Of a stretch of DNA of 64,000 nt, positions 42,861-52,560 are shown in pieces. The stretch lies in contig JAJPKQ010000017.1 of the NCBI GenBank assembly GCA_021323635.1, positions 186,001 to 250,000 on the forward strand, read 5' to 3'. The position numbers and the translations under genes were made by a program. Source of the stretch: a bacterium. Its GTDB lineage: Bacteria; Actinomycetota; Thermoleophilia; Solirubrobacterales; Solirubrobacteraceae. Every line of letters starts with the position of its first letter. Positions within the stretch are counted from its first letter, which is position 1. Below the pieces are notes generated by a model, which saw only the letters and a program-made list of their open reading frames with translations, was not told the origin of the DNA and did no database searches.

Positions 42861-44050
42861 ATGGCCACCAAGCCAGACAACACACGAGGCCGAGGCTGCT
42901 GGACCGTCGTCGTCGCCTACGCCCTGCTCTGCGCCGCAACGCAGCTCTGTGGCTCTCAAACGCTGCGATCACCGACGCGAGCGCGAGGCATCACGGAGTC
43001 TCAGTGAGCGCGATCGGCTGGCTCGTGGCGGTCCTCCCGCTGCTCTACGTCGTGCTTGCGATGCCCGCAGGCGTGCTCCCTGACCGCTGGTTTCGCCGCT
43101 CGCTTGCAGCGGGTGGGCTGCTGCGACTCTGCGGTGACACCTTCGCCTGTGCGATGAGCCGCCAGCTGGTGTTTGCCGTCGCGCAGCCGCTGGTGCTGAG
43201 CGCGGTGGGCAAGCTTGCGGACGAGTACCTGCCGGTCGCGGAGAGGTCGAACGGGATCGCTGCGGCCTCAGCGGGCTGCTTTGTTGGAATGCTGCGCGCG
43301 CTGCTGCTCGGGCCCACCCTCGGCGCTCGCGGCGCGATCGCGCGGCCGCTGCTTGATCGAGGCGCTGATGGCGCTGGCAGCGGCGCTCGGATTGCTTGTG
43401 GCGCTGCGTCGCCGCGCGCTTCCCGGTAGCAGGCGCGCGACGATCGCACGCGACGTGGCAAGGGCGCTGTGGCGGATGGGAGCGATGCGAGCGCTCAACG
43501 GCGTCGCCTTCCTGGACTTCGGCGTCTTTGTGGCGATCGCGACCTGGCTGCAGACGCTGCAGCAGCCCGCGGGCGTCTCGGAAGCAGCATCGGGCGGCAT
43601 CCTGGTCGCTATGAGCGTGGTCGGCACCGTCGGCTGTGGGGCGCTTGCCCCGCTGATCATGGAGCGTGCGGCAGAGCGGCGCTTTCTCGCCGCCACGGTG
43701 ATCAGCGCGGCGGCGGGCTCGCTGCTGCTTGCGCTTGCGCCCTGGCCGGCACTGCGAGCTATCGCGGTCGTAGTGATCGGCCGCTTTGTGCTCAGCGCGC
43801 TGCCGATCATCCTCACCCTCTCCGAGCAGCTTGCCGGGCCCACGGCCGGCACCGCCGGCGCAACGGGCTGGATGGCCGGCAACCTCGGCGGGCTGGTAGT
43901 CGCGCTGCCAGTGCAAGCGCTCGCTCACCATCCAGCCGCGGCCTTTCTGGCGATGGGAGCAGTCGCGCTGCTCGGCATCCCGCTCCTGCTGCGCTTTCGC
44001 CCGCAGGCGGCCGCGCGTGCACGAGCGCACACAGCGCCTCAACGCTCAGA
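42861..44050 (+). pseudogene. MFS transporter broken by two frameshifts
   Basis: From ATG 42861 the reading begins MATKPDNTRGRGCWTVVVAY and continues to ATQL near 42946; the match then moves to another frame (LWLSNAAITDASARHHGVSV ... LLYVVLAMPAGVLPDRWF ... GKLADEYLPVAERSNGIAAA) up to about 43340, and to a third frame (LIEALMALAAALGLL ... GWMAGNLGGLVVALPVQAL) to about 44050. Together this is a 12-helix major facilitator of about 400 residues. At least two single-base indels abolish it. Its end runs into the convergent GT87 gene. The end coordinate is approximate. Confidence 0.8.
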
Positions 44051-44065
44051 GGAGCGCGATCAGCG

Positions 44066-45316
44066 TCATCTTCGAGCCCGCCTCAGAGCCGCGCTCGGCA
44101 ACGTAAGGATAGGCTCCGCCTGCGCCTCGACAAGCTGCGTTCCGCACGTGCCCGCTGCCGGAGCGCCGGGACTTTGGACCTCCATGCCGCGCCCCGGGGC
44201 CCGCGCACGACGCGAGAGGGCATATGCGCAGACCACAAGCGCCCCGATCAGCGTCAGCCAGGCGCCATGCGCGGGCACCGCCTTGCTCGGCGGAAACGGG
44301 ATCGTGATGCCATGCGGCGGCGAGATCACCCAGCTTGCCAGCGCCAGCGCAACGAACCATCGCCGTGGCGCGCCGTTGACGAGAAGAATCGCTGCAAGCA
44401 GCGCCAGGTAGTGGCTCCAGAGAATGGGGGTGGCAAGCAGCGAAGCGATGATGCCGCCGGAGAACAGCATCGCCTCCTCGCCGCAGCGGCGGTAGCTCAG
44501 ATAGGAGTAGCCGAGCACCATCGCCGCGCACCCCACGACAGCGGACTCGGCCGAGAGCGAGCCCATCCCGAGCATCTTCAGCGCTCCCATCAGGCTGAAA
44601 CCCGAGCCTGACTCATGACGCCCCAGCGCGACAAGCAGGTGCAGATAGCCGCCCGGGCCCAGCGGGCCGACCAGAAAGCCGGCGAGGATGATTGCTGCGC
44701 TCAGGCTGCAGGCCCATGCAAACGCCCGGCGACGCCAGGCAAGCAACGGCCACAGCAGCAGCGACGCCAGGAACAGCTTCGACGCGACCACCAGCGCAGC
44801 TGTGATGCCGAAGGCTCGCGGGCGCTCCCGCAAGGCCCAGAGCAGCACAGCGCCCGCAAACAGCAGCGGGCTCAGCGCTCCGAGCTGCAGGCCGGTGATC
44901 GTGAAGGCGGTCGCCAGCACGAGCACCGTCACGATCGCGTCGCGCCGTCCTGCGATCAGAGTGGCCGCGACCACCGCAAGTGCGCCAAGCAGGAAGAACA
45001 GCAGCCGCGCCGCCCAGCCTGGCAGCAGCGCAAGCGCTGCAAAGGGCCAGGAGATCAGGTATGGGTAGACGAAAGACGATCCGGAGTAGACGGCGGGCGA
45101 GCGCGGATTCGGGTAGACCGAGAGCCCGCGCAGCAACACCCTTCCCGCGTGCAGGAAGACGTTGAAGTCATACATCGGCGTGAGCGGCAGAAAGCAGAGC
45201 GCTATGACAAGCACGCAGGCACCGACAAGCGCCATCGACTGCGGCGAAGGCAGCGCGCGCAGAGGCACCAGCGCTGCTGCGGAGCCGCCTGCATCCCGGA
45301 GGCGGGCTTGAGCCAT
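44066..45316 (-). CDS. GT87-type polytopic glycosyltransferase (DUF2029)
   Basis: 416 residues, about ten membrane helices. The first outer loop has the PMYDFNVFLHAGR motif with the acidic residue needed for polyprenyl-phosphate-sugar donors, then VYPNPRSPAVYSGSSFVYPY, matching glycosyltransferase family 87 (mannosyl- and arabinosyl-type enzymes of actinobacteria). Adds sugars to extracytoplasmic lipids or polysaccharide from a polyprenyl-linked donor. The C-terminal tail is Ala/Pro/Arg-rich. Single gene. Confidence 0.87.
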   Translation of the reverse strand: MAQARLRDAGGSAAALVPLRALPSPQSMALVGACVLVIALCFLPLTPMYDFNVFLHAGRVLLRGLSVYPNPRSPAVYSGSSFVYPYLISWPFAALALLPGWAARLLFFLLGALAVVAATLIAGRRDAIVTVLVLATAFTITGLQLGALSPLLFAGAVLLWALRERPRAFGITAALVVASKLFLASLLLWPLLAWRRRAFAWACSLSAAIILAGFLVGPLGPGGYLHLLVALGRHESGSGFSLMGALKMLGMGSLSAESAVVGCAAMVLGYSYLSYRRCGEEAMLFSGGIIASLLATPILWSHYLALLAAILLVNGAPRRWFVALALASWVISPPHGITIPFPPSKAVPAHGAWLTLIGALVVCAYALSRRARAPGRGMEVQSPGAPAAGTCGTQLVEAQAEPILTLPSAALRRARR

Positions 45317-45384
45317 GCACGAATCCTAAAGCGGCCCTGGCGACGGCGTTGCAAGCACGCCCGATCGGACTGCGTGCGAAGCCT

Positions 45385-46242
45385 TCAGGCGCGCCGGTCG
45401 CCAACCCGGGCGGAAGCGACATGCGCCAGCGAGGCGCCGGCTGCGACCCTGGCCTGCCGCGGTGAGATCAGCGCTGGGGCGGGAACGACCGACGCCTCGG
45501 TGAAGCCGGCCTCTCGCAGCGCGCGCTCAGCCTCTGCTGCATCGTGAAAGTGGTGAAGTGCCACCCTGCCGCCGACGAACACGCTCAAGAGCGCGCGAAA
45601 GAGCGCCACGCTCTGACCGGCTCCGCCGCCAAGCTGCAGGTCTGAGAGATAGACGGCCGCGCCAAACGCGCTCATGCTGCGCGCAAGCGTCCGCCACATG
45701 CCAAGCAGCGCCTCCGTCTCAAGGTACCCGACAAGCCCCTCGACGATCACTGCCAGGCCCTCCTCAGCGCGCAGGCGCCCGAGCAGGCCAGGGATGCTGC
45801 CCGGCCCGCCCGCCCGCAGGACGTCCACATCGGCCACGAAGTGGTGCGCGCCGAGCGACCCCATCCGCTTTAGCGTGCGGCGCTTGAGGGCCGCCATCGC
45901 GGGGAGGTCAGCCTCGATGTATGTGAGCCGGCTGCCATAGCGGCGAGCGAAGCGCCATCCCCGGGGCGAGAGCCCACATGCCAGCTCGAGCACCTGGGTG
46001 ACGCCCGCTTCGCTGATCGCCCGCTCGAGCAGGACGTCAAGCGCGCGGTGACGCGCGAGCAGGTAGGACTCGAGCGTCGGCCCTCCGAGCGCGCCGCTCA
46101 GCAGCATCGCCGGACGCAGCGCCTCGTAGAGAAGCCTCCCCTTGGCGGTGGCAAGCTGCGGATCTGAGAGCCCGTTGCGTGCCCACACGTAGCCCGTGTA
46201 GTGGGCTGTGGGGCTGATCGCCTCAGGCCTGGCGGCGTCCAT
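45385..46242 (-). CDS. Class I methyltransferase of the LCM/Ppm type
   Basis: About 285 residues from ATG 46242, which has AGAGGAG twelve bases upstream; the frame is open 20 codons more. SAM-binding motif I VLELACGLSPRGWRFARRYG, later EGLVGYLETEALLGMW. Resembles leucine carboxyl methyltransferase-like enzymes that work on small acids in secondary metabolism. Tandem with cobQ but not overlapping it (69 bases), so a role in cobamide metabolism is not implied. Confidence 0.82.
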   Translation of the reverse strand: MDAARPEAISPTAHYTGYVWARNGLSDPQLATAKGRLLYEALRPAMLLSGALGGPTLESYLLARHRALDVLLERAISEAGVTQVLELACGLSPRGWRFARRYGSRLTYIEADLPAMAALKRRTLKRMGSLGAHHFVADVDVLRAGGPGSIPGLLGRLRAEEGLAVIVEGLVGYLETEALLGMWRTLARSMSAFGAAVYLSDLQLGGGAGQSVALFRALLSVFVGGRVALHHFHDAAEAERALREAGFTEASVVPAPALISPRQARVAAGASLAHVASARVGDRRA

Positions 46243-46311
46243 CCGCCCGCGATCTCCTCTGCGCTTCGCCACCGCAAGCAGCGCCGGCGCGCCCGCGCTC
46301 AACGGCGTCCT

Positions 46312-47730
46312 TCATCTCACACCGGCCGGCGCGCCCGCGGCTGCGCTTGCCCGCAGCAGCGCCTCGACGTCGACATGCGCCTCGAGGGCATCCGCGAGCG
46401 CATCAAAGGTTGCCTCAAGCGCCTGCGGCGGCCGCCTGCCAAAGAGCGCTTCGAGCACCTCGGGCTGCTCGAAGAGGCCATGCGCATAGATGCCGAGCAC
46501 CGGACCGGCGACGTAGCCCAGGCCGTCGCAGATCGCCGCGGCGAGAGCTCTCGTGGGAGCGCTGCTGCCCTGGCGGATCTCGTAGCCCTCGAACGCCAGC
46601 CCGCTGAGCGCAGACCAGGGCTCCGGGAGCTCGCCGAAGCGCACCGTCCCCCTGCGCAGCCGCTTGTGCGGCGCAAAGCAGGTGCTGATCGGCAGGAGCC
46701 CCAGGCCCTGTGCCGAGCCCTCGCCCGCGCCCTCCGCGCCGATGTCCTGACCGAGCATCTGCATCCCGCCGCAGATGCCGAGCACCGCGCCCCCCTGATC
46801 CACGCGCCGCATCAGCGCGGCCGCCAGCCCGCTCTGCTCAAGCCAGCGAAGGTCCGCCGCAACATGCTTTGAGCCCGGCAGCACAACCAGCTCTGCGTCA
46901 TCGAGATGCTCGGGCGAGGTCGCCCAACGCACCGCCGTGACCTGCTCCAGCGCCTTGAGCTCGTCGAGGTTTGATGCCGTCGGATAGCGCGCCACTGCGA
47001 CCGTTTGGCGCCCCGCACTGCCCGCCGCGGGCGCCGCCGCTCCGTCCTCGTCGGGCAGAGCGTGCTCCAGCCACGGCAACACGCCGAGCGTCGGCACGCC
47101 GGTCAGCTCCTGCAGCTGCGCGGGCGCCGGGTCAAGCAGCGCCGGATCACCGCGGAACTTGTTCAGCAGGAAGCCGGCCAGACGCTCACGGTCAGCTGCC
47201 TCCATCAGCGCCCAGGTGCCGTAGAGATGAGCAAAGGCGCCTCCCCTGTCGATGTCCGCGACCAGCACGACCGCCGCTCGCGCGAGCCGCGCCACGTGCA
47301 TGTTGGCCAGGTCGATGTCGCAGAGGTTGATCTCAGCGGGGCTGCCGGCGCCCTCGATCACCAGCAGCTCGTGCTCCGACAGCAGCTCGCGCAGCGAGGA
47401 GTCGATCACGCTGCGCAGGCGAGGTGCACGCTCGCGCCAGTGCATCGCGCTCAGCTCGTGGTCAACTTCTCCGAGCACCACCACCTGACTGCGTGCATCG
47501 CTTTCCGGCTTGACGAGAACCGGGTTCATGCGCACCTCCGGCTGGACATCGGCTGCCAGCGCCTGCAGGTACTGCGCGGCGCCGATCTCTCCGCCGCGCG
47601 CAACGCGCGCATTGTTGGACATATTCTGGGCCTTGAACGGCGCCACGCGGATGCCGCGGCGATGCAGCGCTCGCGCCAGCGCGGTGCTGACCAGGCTCTT
47701 GCCCGCCCAGCTGCTGGTGCCCTGAACCAT
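46312..47730 (-). CDS. cobQ: Cobyric acid synthase
   Basis: 472 residues from ATG 47730 (MVQGTSSWAGKSLV); a TTG at 47772 would add 14. Amidates four side chains of adenosylcobyrinic diamide with glutamine as nitrogen donor. N-terminal P-loop-like dethiobiotin synthase fold (GTSSWAGKS, PFKAQNMSNNARVARGGEIG), and glutaminase half with nucleophile Cys in VLGICGGMQMLG and the terminal His in GIYAHGLFE. Length normal. Other cob genes are not adjacent; the PduO adenosyltransferase is 40 kb away. Confidence 0.93.
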   Translation of the reverse strand: MVQGTSSWAGKSLVSTALARALHRRGIRVAPFKAQNMSNNARVARGGEIGAAQYLQALAADVQPEVRMNPVLVKPESDARSQVVVLGEVDHELSAMHWRERAPRLRSVIDSSLRELLSEHELLVIEGAGSPAEINLCDIDLANMHVARLARAAVVLVADIDRGGAFAHLYGTWALMEAADRERLAGFLLNKFRGDPALLDPAPAQLQELTGVPTLGVLPWLEHALPDEDGAAAPAAGSAGRQTVAVARYPTASNLDELKALEQVTAVRWATSPEHLDDAELVVLPGSKHVAADLRWLEQSGLAAALMRRVDQGGAVLGICGGMQMLGQDIGAEGAGEGSAQGLGLLPISTCFAPHKRLRRGTVRFGELPEPWSALSGLAFEGYEIRQGSSAPTRALAAAICDGLGYVAGPVLGIYAHGLFEQPEVLEALFGRRPPQALEATFDALADALEAHVDVEALLRASAAAGAPAGVR

Positions 47731-47870
47731 CAGCGCGCGCGTTCTTGACCCCCCGTGCGTGCAGGGCCGCAAGCGCCGTCGCTTGCACGGGGCGTTGGGC
47801 TATGCGGCCGCATCGCCGCGGAATGTAGCGGCTTGCTGGTGTGCGCGTGCCCACCGGCGTGACGGCGGTC

Positions 47871-48215
47871 TCAGGGCAGCGCCCTGATGATCTCCAGCAG
47901 CTCCTCGCGCCGATAGCCGTTGCGCCGCGCGAAGCACAGCAGCTCGCCGGCCTTGGCGAGCACTGCGCCGCGCTCGGCGCTGCCGCTGACGCGCACGCCG
48001 TGGCCGCGGCGGAACTCCAGCAGCCCCTCCTCGCGCAGCTGCCGCAGCGCCCGCAGCACGGTGTTGGTGTTCACGCCAAGCACAGCGGCGATGTCGCGAG
48101 CCGGCGGCAAGCGATCGCCAGGGGCAGCCTCCCCTTCTGCGATCGCGCGACGGATCTCACCGGCAACCTGCTCGTGCAGGAGCGTCGGGTCTGAGCGGTC
48201 TACCTTGATCTTCAC
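47871..48215 (-). CDS. GntR/YtrA-subfamily transcriptional regulator
   Basis: About 114 residues from GTG 48215. Winged helix VKIKVDRSDPTLLHEQVAGE, IRRAIAEGEAAPGDRLPPAR, VLGVNTNTVLRALRQLREEG then LLEFRRGHGVRV, with a short C-terminal helix and no ligand-binding domain: the YtrA subfamily that controls transporter genes. An upstream start ATG at 48251 would overlap the divergent gene. It faces a large surface protein across 25 bases, with a TGCTAG direct repeat between, so it probably controls both. Confidence 0.88.
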   Translation of the reverse strand: MKIKVDRSDPTLLHEQVAGEIRRAIAEGEAAPGDRLPPARDIAAVLGVNTNTVLRALRQLREEGLLEFRRGHGVRVSGSAERGAVLAKAGELLCFARRNGYRREELLEIIRALP

Positions 48216-48220
48216 GATAG

Positions 48221-48236
48221 TGCTAGTCTTGCTAGC
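48221..48236. promoter_or_regulatory. TGCTAG direct repeat between divergent genes (candidate GntR operator)
   Basis: TGCTAG occurs at 48221-48226 and 48230-48235, nine bases apart, and with the following C forms GCTAGC, itself palindromic. It fills the 25 bases between the GTG of the GntR gene and the ATG of the divergent gene, so both transcripts must start here. Confidence 0.5.
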
Positions 48237-48240
48237 TTCA

Positions 48241-50265
48241 ATGTCATCCATTAAAGATATCCAAGCGCGCGCCGCGCCTTCAGCTCCCAGCGACGAGGCT
48301 GCGCAGCCGCCCACCTGGCCCGACCCCCAGCAGGGCGTGATCGAAGAGGCGCGAAGGCGCCAGCGCAGGCGGCGCCGGCGCCTGAGCCAGATCGTGCTCG
48401 CGACGCCGGCCCTGATCGTGCTTGCGCTCGCGCTGATCGAAGGGGCGACCGCCACCCACCCACGCACGCACAGCGACGAAGGCGGAGCAGGCGCAGCGCT
48501 CAGCTCCGCAGGCGCGGCCAGCTTCAACGTCAGGCTCGCGCCATCGCTTGAAGTCGGTCAGGCGGGCTGGCAGGTCTTCTACGAAGACCACGGGGCCCAG
48601 CTGGGAGGAGAGGGCATCGGCCCGGCGCTTCAATCAACCCCGATCATCGCAAGCTGGGGTGGCAGCAGCGGCGGCTCGCATCAGTGGACCACGATGCTTT
48701 TGACCACGCCAAACGTCGCCGCGATCCTCGTTGAAGGCAAAAGCCGCGTGCCGACGGTGGCGCTGCCCGGGCTCCCCTACGGCTACCGCGCGGCGCGCAT
48801 CCTGACCGCGATATCGCCCGCCGAAGGGCTTATCGGGCGGGGACTCGCCAGCGGGCCCCAAGGGCCCCGCTCGCTGGTGGCGCTCGACGCCAAGGGGGAG
48901 CCGATCCGCGGCAAGGCGAGCAACAGAACGCCCCTTCAGGGCGCCGTGCATGTCTGGGAATACCCGGACCGCACCGCTGAGGGCTCCTGCGGGCTGCGCG
49001 CGAGCGGCCTTGCGGGGCTGAGCGCCCAGGGAGGCAGGGTGCTCAGCGGCGTGCGACCCTACCCCGCCCGCGAGATCGGCGCCCAGATCGTGGGGCACGC
49101 CTTTCTGCCGTGCGTCTCCGTCACCTACCACCTCCGCGGCATGCCGCTGCGCGCGCTGATCCTGCTGGACGCCGCGCATCCGGGTGCGCGCGCCGCTGCT
49201 CTGCCGGACTTCAAGCCCGTGAGCGGAGCGCCGGGCTTCGTGCAGCAGGGAGGCCTGACCGCCAGGCGCGAAGGCGCTGCCTGGCTGCTGGTCGGACAGG
49301 GGAGCTCCAGCAGCGAGCGCCTGGCGCTGCTGCGCCACCTGCGGGCAATCGTCAGGCTCGGCTCGCTGGTCCCCGCCTCCTCCGGCGTCCCTGAGATCGG
49401 AGGGGCCGACGCGCCCCCGCCGCCCAGCCAGCCGGTGGCGCTGCGCGTAGCACCTGCGCTCGAAGCTGGCGCCCTGGGCTGGGAATACATCGCATCCGAA
49501 GGCGATCGTGGCGCCAGCGGATCGTGCTGCAGCCTCCTCACGCACGCTGCCCAGCTTGCGAGCGACAGCAAGGTCCTGGGTCCTGCGTCCGGGCCGTGGT
49601 GGTGGGCCATGGTGATCACGGCCCCGCAGGTGGCGGCGGTGTCGGTCGAAGGTCGCGTCCCGGTCCCCACCCACGCCGGCGGGCTCCCCTACGGCATGCG
49701 CCAGGCGCGCGTGGTCGTCAAGCACCTCACAGCCGCGCTCATCGCCTTCAACTCCCACGGACGGCGCATAACAAAGGCCGGCTTTGAAACGCTGCCCAAG
49801 CGCCGCATCTTCGAAGGCCCCTATGCGCCCCGCAGCTGGAGCGCAGGATCGGCGCCTCCCGCAGCGGCCGCCTGCCGGCTGAGCGCATCGGGCCTCAGCG
49901 GGCTGAGCGCGCTCGGTGGCGCAGTCGTGTTGCACCTCAAGGGCTACCAGGTCTTTGAAAGCAGGGCCTTCCAGTCCTGCGCAGACACCTACTACAGCCT
50001 CGGCGGCTCAACTCTGCAGGCGGCGGTTCTGCTGGACGCGCAGCACCCCGGCAGCAGACCCGCGGCCCTTCCCGGGATGAAGCCCGTCGCGGAGGTGCCC
50101 GGGGTCTTTGAAGCGCCGGGGGGCATCATGCACAATCCCGGTCTGGCTCGCCGGCAGCTTGCCGCCAAGCGCCTGCCGGGAGCCTGGCTTCTGGTCGCCG
50201 GCGGCCGCGACCGCGCTCAGCAGCTGCAGCTGCTTGCGCATCTGAGCGCGTCGATCCGGCTCTGA
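48241..50265 (+). CDS. Membrane-anchored protein with two tandem repeats, unknown function
   Basis: 674 residues: a basic cytoplasmic stretch with RRRRRRR, one membrane helix at about residues 58-76, then two outer repeats of roughly 260 residues (about 95-360 and 400-674). Aligned pairs show the repeat: NVRLAPSLEVGQAGWQVFYE with ALRVAPALEAGALGWEYIAS; GLPYGYRAARILTA with GLPYGMRQARVVVK; LLDAAHPGARAAALPDFKPV with LLDAQHPGSRPAALPGMKPV; and GAWLLVGQG-like ends. Four or more conserved Cys per repeat suggest disulfides. No family recognised. The start ATG has no Shine-Dalgarno and is immediately after the operator, so the transcript may be leaderless. Controlled by the adjacent GntR. Confidence 0.7.
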   Translation: MSSIKDIQARAAPSAPSDEAAQPPTWPDPQQGVIEEARRRQRRRRRRLSQIVLATPALIVLALALIEGATATHPRTHSDEGGAGAALSSAGAASFNVRLAPSLEVGQAGWQVFYEDHGAQLGGEGIGPALQSTPIIASWGGSSGGSHQWTTMLLTTPNVAAILVEGKSRVPTVALPGLPYGYRAARILTAISPAEGLIGRGLASGPQGPRSLVALDAKGEPIRGKASNRTPLQGAVHVWEYPDRTAEGSCGLRASGLAGLSAQGGRVLSGVRPYPAREIGAQIVGHAFLPCVSVTYHLRGMPLRALILLDAAHPGARAAALPDFKPVSGAPGFVQQGGLTARREGAAWLLVGQGSSSSERLALLRHLRAIVRLGSLVPASSGVPEIGGADAPPPPSQPVALRVAPALEAGALGWEYIASEGDRGASGSCCSLLTHAAQLASDSKVLGPASGPWWWAMVITAPQVAAVSVEGRVPVPTHAGGLPYGMRQARVVVKHLTAALIAFNSHGRRITKAGFETLPKRRIFEGPYAPRSWSAGSAPPAAAACRLSASGLSGLSALGGAVVLHLKGYQVFESRAFQSCADTYYSLGGSTLQAAVLLDAQHPGSRPAALPGMKPVAEVPGVFEAPGGIMHNPGLARRQLAAKRLPGAWLLVAGGRDRAQQLQLLAHLSASIRL

Positions 50266-50286
50266 GGCTCCTGGCGCTCAGGCACA

Positions 50287-52419
50287 TCACGTCGGCGGCG
50301 AGGAGAGGCGACCGTCAGCGGCGCTCCGCTGCTCGGCGCGCACGCTCCTGCCCGGGCGCGAGCGCTTGACTCTGTACATCGTCGCGTCGGCTTCGCGCAG
50401 CAGCCCCTCGACGTCGGTGGCATCGAGCGGCCAGATCGCGCGGCCGATGCTCGCCTGCACCGCCAGCCGCAGCTCGCCGATCACGAACGGAGATTGAAAT
50501 GCGCGCTCAAAGCGCTGCGCGATCGCCTCCAGCGCGGAGGGATCCTCGATCGCGTCGACGATCACCGCGAACTCATCGCCGCCGAGCCTTGCGACCGTGT
50601 CCTCGGGACGCGCGCAGTTGCGCAGGCGCCCGGCAACCGCACGCAGCAGCTGGTCGCCCGCCTCATGTCCGAACTCGTCGTTGATCGGCTTGAAGCGGTC
50701 AAGGTCGATATAGAAGAGGGCAAAGGGCTTGGTGGCGTCTGAGCCTCGCTCGGCTGCCTGTGCGATGCGCTCGCCGAAGGCAAGGCGATTGGCCAGGCCG
50801 GTAAGCTGGTCATGGTGGGCCTGGTGGGTGATGTGGTCCACCAGGCGCCCGTTTTCAAGCGCGATCACCGCATGGGCCGCTACGCCCGCGAGCCGGTCGG
50901 AGAGCTCGGGGCTGCGTGCGAGGCGCTCGGGATCGCTGCGCACCGACACCTGCAGCACGCCGATGAAGCGCCGCGCGGTGGCGATCGGCACCGCAACGGA
51001 GGCCACAGCTCCGATTTCCCGGAAGGTGCCCTTGATCGGAGAGCTCTCGATGTCGATGAAGTGCGGCTCGGGGTCGGGCCGCTTCAGCCATGCGGCAAGC
51101 TGGGGGAACTGCTCTGGGCTCAAGACCTCAGCACCGGCCTGCTCGTCGCGCCAGCCGGTGGAGTTGACCGCCTGGCGCCTGAGCACTCCGGCCTGCTCGT
51201 CCCACAGGGAGACCGTGACGCGATCACAGTCGATGACCGCCGGGATCGCCTCGACGAGACGACTTGCGATCTGCGCGGTTGAGCCTGCTGAGGCCAGCTG
51301 ACGCGCGAGCTCCAGCAGCGCGCTCGCCTCCTGGTGGCGGCGCTGTGCCTCGTCACGATTGCTCTGCGCCTCCAGCAGCGCGGTCGCGCTGTCCAGCGCT
51401 GTTGCCGCATAGCGCGAGTAGAGCTCAAGCAGCTCGCGCTCCTGCGGAAAGAACTGCGCCCCCTCCTGGTACATCGCCACCAGCCGCCCGTAATCGCGGT
51501 GACGGGAGCGAATCTCGGCGACCGCCCAGTTCGAGGGCGGCACGCAGCCCTCGTAGAGGCGGCGCGCAACCTGCTCGGCCTCCTCCTCGTCCATGCCCTT
51601 CGCCTGCACGATCATCTGCCCCTCCGTCGAGGGTCGCACGGCAAGCACGTACTTGGGCGCACGCACCTGCTGCGCGGCGCGATCGGCGATGCGCGCGAGC
51701 GTGTCGTTCAGATCACCCGCCGAGATCAGGTCCGCAGCCGTTGCGAAAATCCCTTCCAGCCGCCGTGAGAGGGCGCTCAGCTGCTCGCGCAGCATCCGCA
51801 CCTGGGCGCCCTCGTCGCTGCCAGCGCCGCTTGCGTCCCAGCGCACCAGATAGCGGCAATAGGGCGCGCCGAGCGCCTGACAGGATGTGTGCTCGACCTG
51901 AGCCGGCGCAAGGCCGAAGAGCACAGTCGCCTGTCGCAGCAGCCCGATAGTCCAGTCGCAGTGCTGGGACGTCCGCGTGAGCCCGGGCGCCATCACGGCA
52001 TGTATCTCGGCGTAGCCGGGGCGCACCTCCACGGCGTCAAGCTCGGCGGTCGTGCTGTAGCGCTGTGCTGAGACCTTCAGCTGGCGCATGTGCTCCTCGA
52101 CGCTGCCCAGCGAGCGCAGCACGGTGGCGGTGGCAGAGCTGCCCAGCAGCCGGATCGACTCATCGCCCGCGTGCATCGCGAAGTGTCGGTCCTGAGTTAT
52201 CGCTTCGCCGGCGCGCAGCAGCGCGATCGCCTCATCGAAGCTGATCCAGTTGCCGACGTCGGTCAGGTACGATGCGTCGTGGCTGCTCTGCGCCTCTGAT
52301 AGCAGCCTCGCCACGCCCTCCTCCCCCAGCTTGCGGCGCACGTGTGAGATGGCCATCGCGCTCAGCGCGCAGGAGAAGGAGTGCACGACCGACTTCGGAC
52401 TCGTCGCGGGCTCATTCAT
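50287..52419 (-). CDS. Diguanylate cyclase with sensor and GAF domains
   Basis: 710 residues. N-terminal about 190 residues form a helical ligand domain with a V4R-like end (HTSCQALGAPYCRYLVRWD, which has two Cys). Two GAF-like regions follow at about 220-350 and 370-520, and the last 165 residues are GGDEF: RLGGDEFAVI gives the active half-site and the downstream FRRGKxxP-like inhibitory site is not obvious. Makes cyclic di-GMP in response to an unknown signal. No EAL domain. Single gene converging on the two-repeat protein. Confidence 0.88.
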   Translation of the reverse strand: MNEPATSPKSVVHSFSCALSAMAISHVRRKLGEEGVARLLSEAQSSHDASYLTDVGNWISFDEAIALLRAGEAITQDRHFAMHAGDESIRLLGSSATATVLRSLGSVEEHMRQLKVSAQRYSTTAELDAVEVRPGYAEIHAVMAPGLTRTSQHCDWTIGLLRQATVLFGLAPAQVEHTSCQALGAPYCRYLVRWDASGAGSDEGAQVRMLREQLSALSRRLEGIFATAADLISAGDLNDTLARIADRAAQQVRAPKYVLAVRPSTEGQMIVQAKGMDEEEAEQVARRLYEGCVPPSNWAVAEIRSRHRDYGRLVAMYQEGAQFFPQERELLELYSRYAATALDSATALLEAQSNRDEAQRRHQEASALLELARQLASAGSTAQIASRLVEAIPAVIDCDRVTVSLWDEQAGVLRRQAVNSTGWRDEQAGAEVLSPEQFPQLAAWLKRPDPEPHFIDIESSPIKGTFREIGAVASVAVPIATARRFIGVLQVSVRSDPERLARSPELSDRLAGVAAHAVIALENGRLVDHITHQAHHDQLTGLANRLAFGERIAQAAERGSDATKPFALFYIDLDRFKPINDEFGHEAGDQLLRAVAGRLRNCARPEDTVARLGGDEFAVIVDAIEDPSALEAIAQRFERAFQSPFVIGELRLAVQASIGRAIWPLDATDVEGLLREADATMYRVKRSRPGRSVRAEQRSAADGRLSSPPT

Positions 52420-52560
52420 TTGGCATGTATCGGCCGCTTCGAATGAGCGTCCACGGCGCGACCTGGCATTTGGACGTTTGCCCTAGCCGTTACAAGCCAT
52501 TTTGCAAGCCTAGCTGGACGGCTGTTTCAGCCACGTCGCGACCGCCGGCGGGCGACCTGC

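Noticed and set aside
43215-44411. Third MFS frame extended to 44411 as a gene
   Set aside because: Beyond about 44050 it is antisense to the GT87 gene with no family match; the upstream part is only a piece of the broken carrier.
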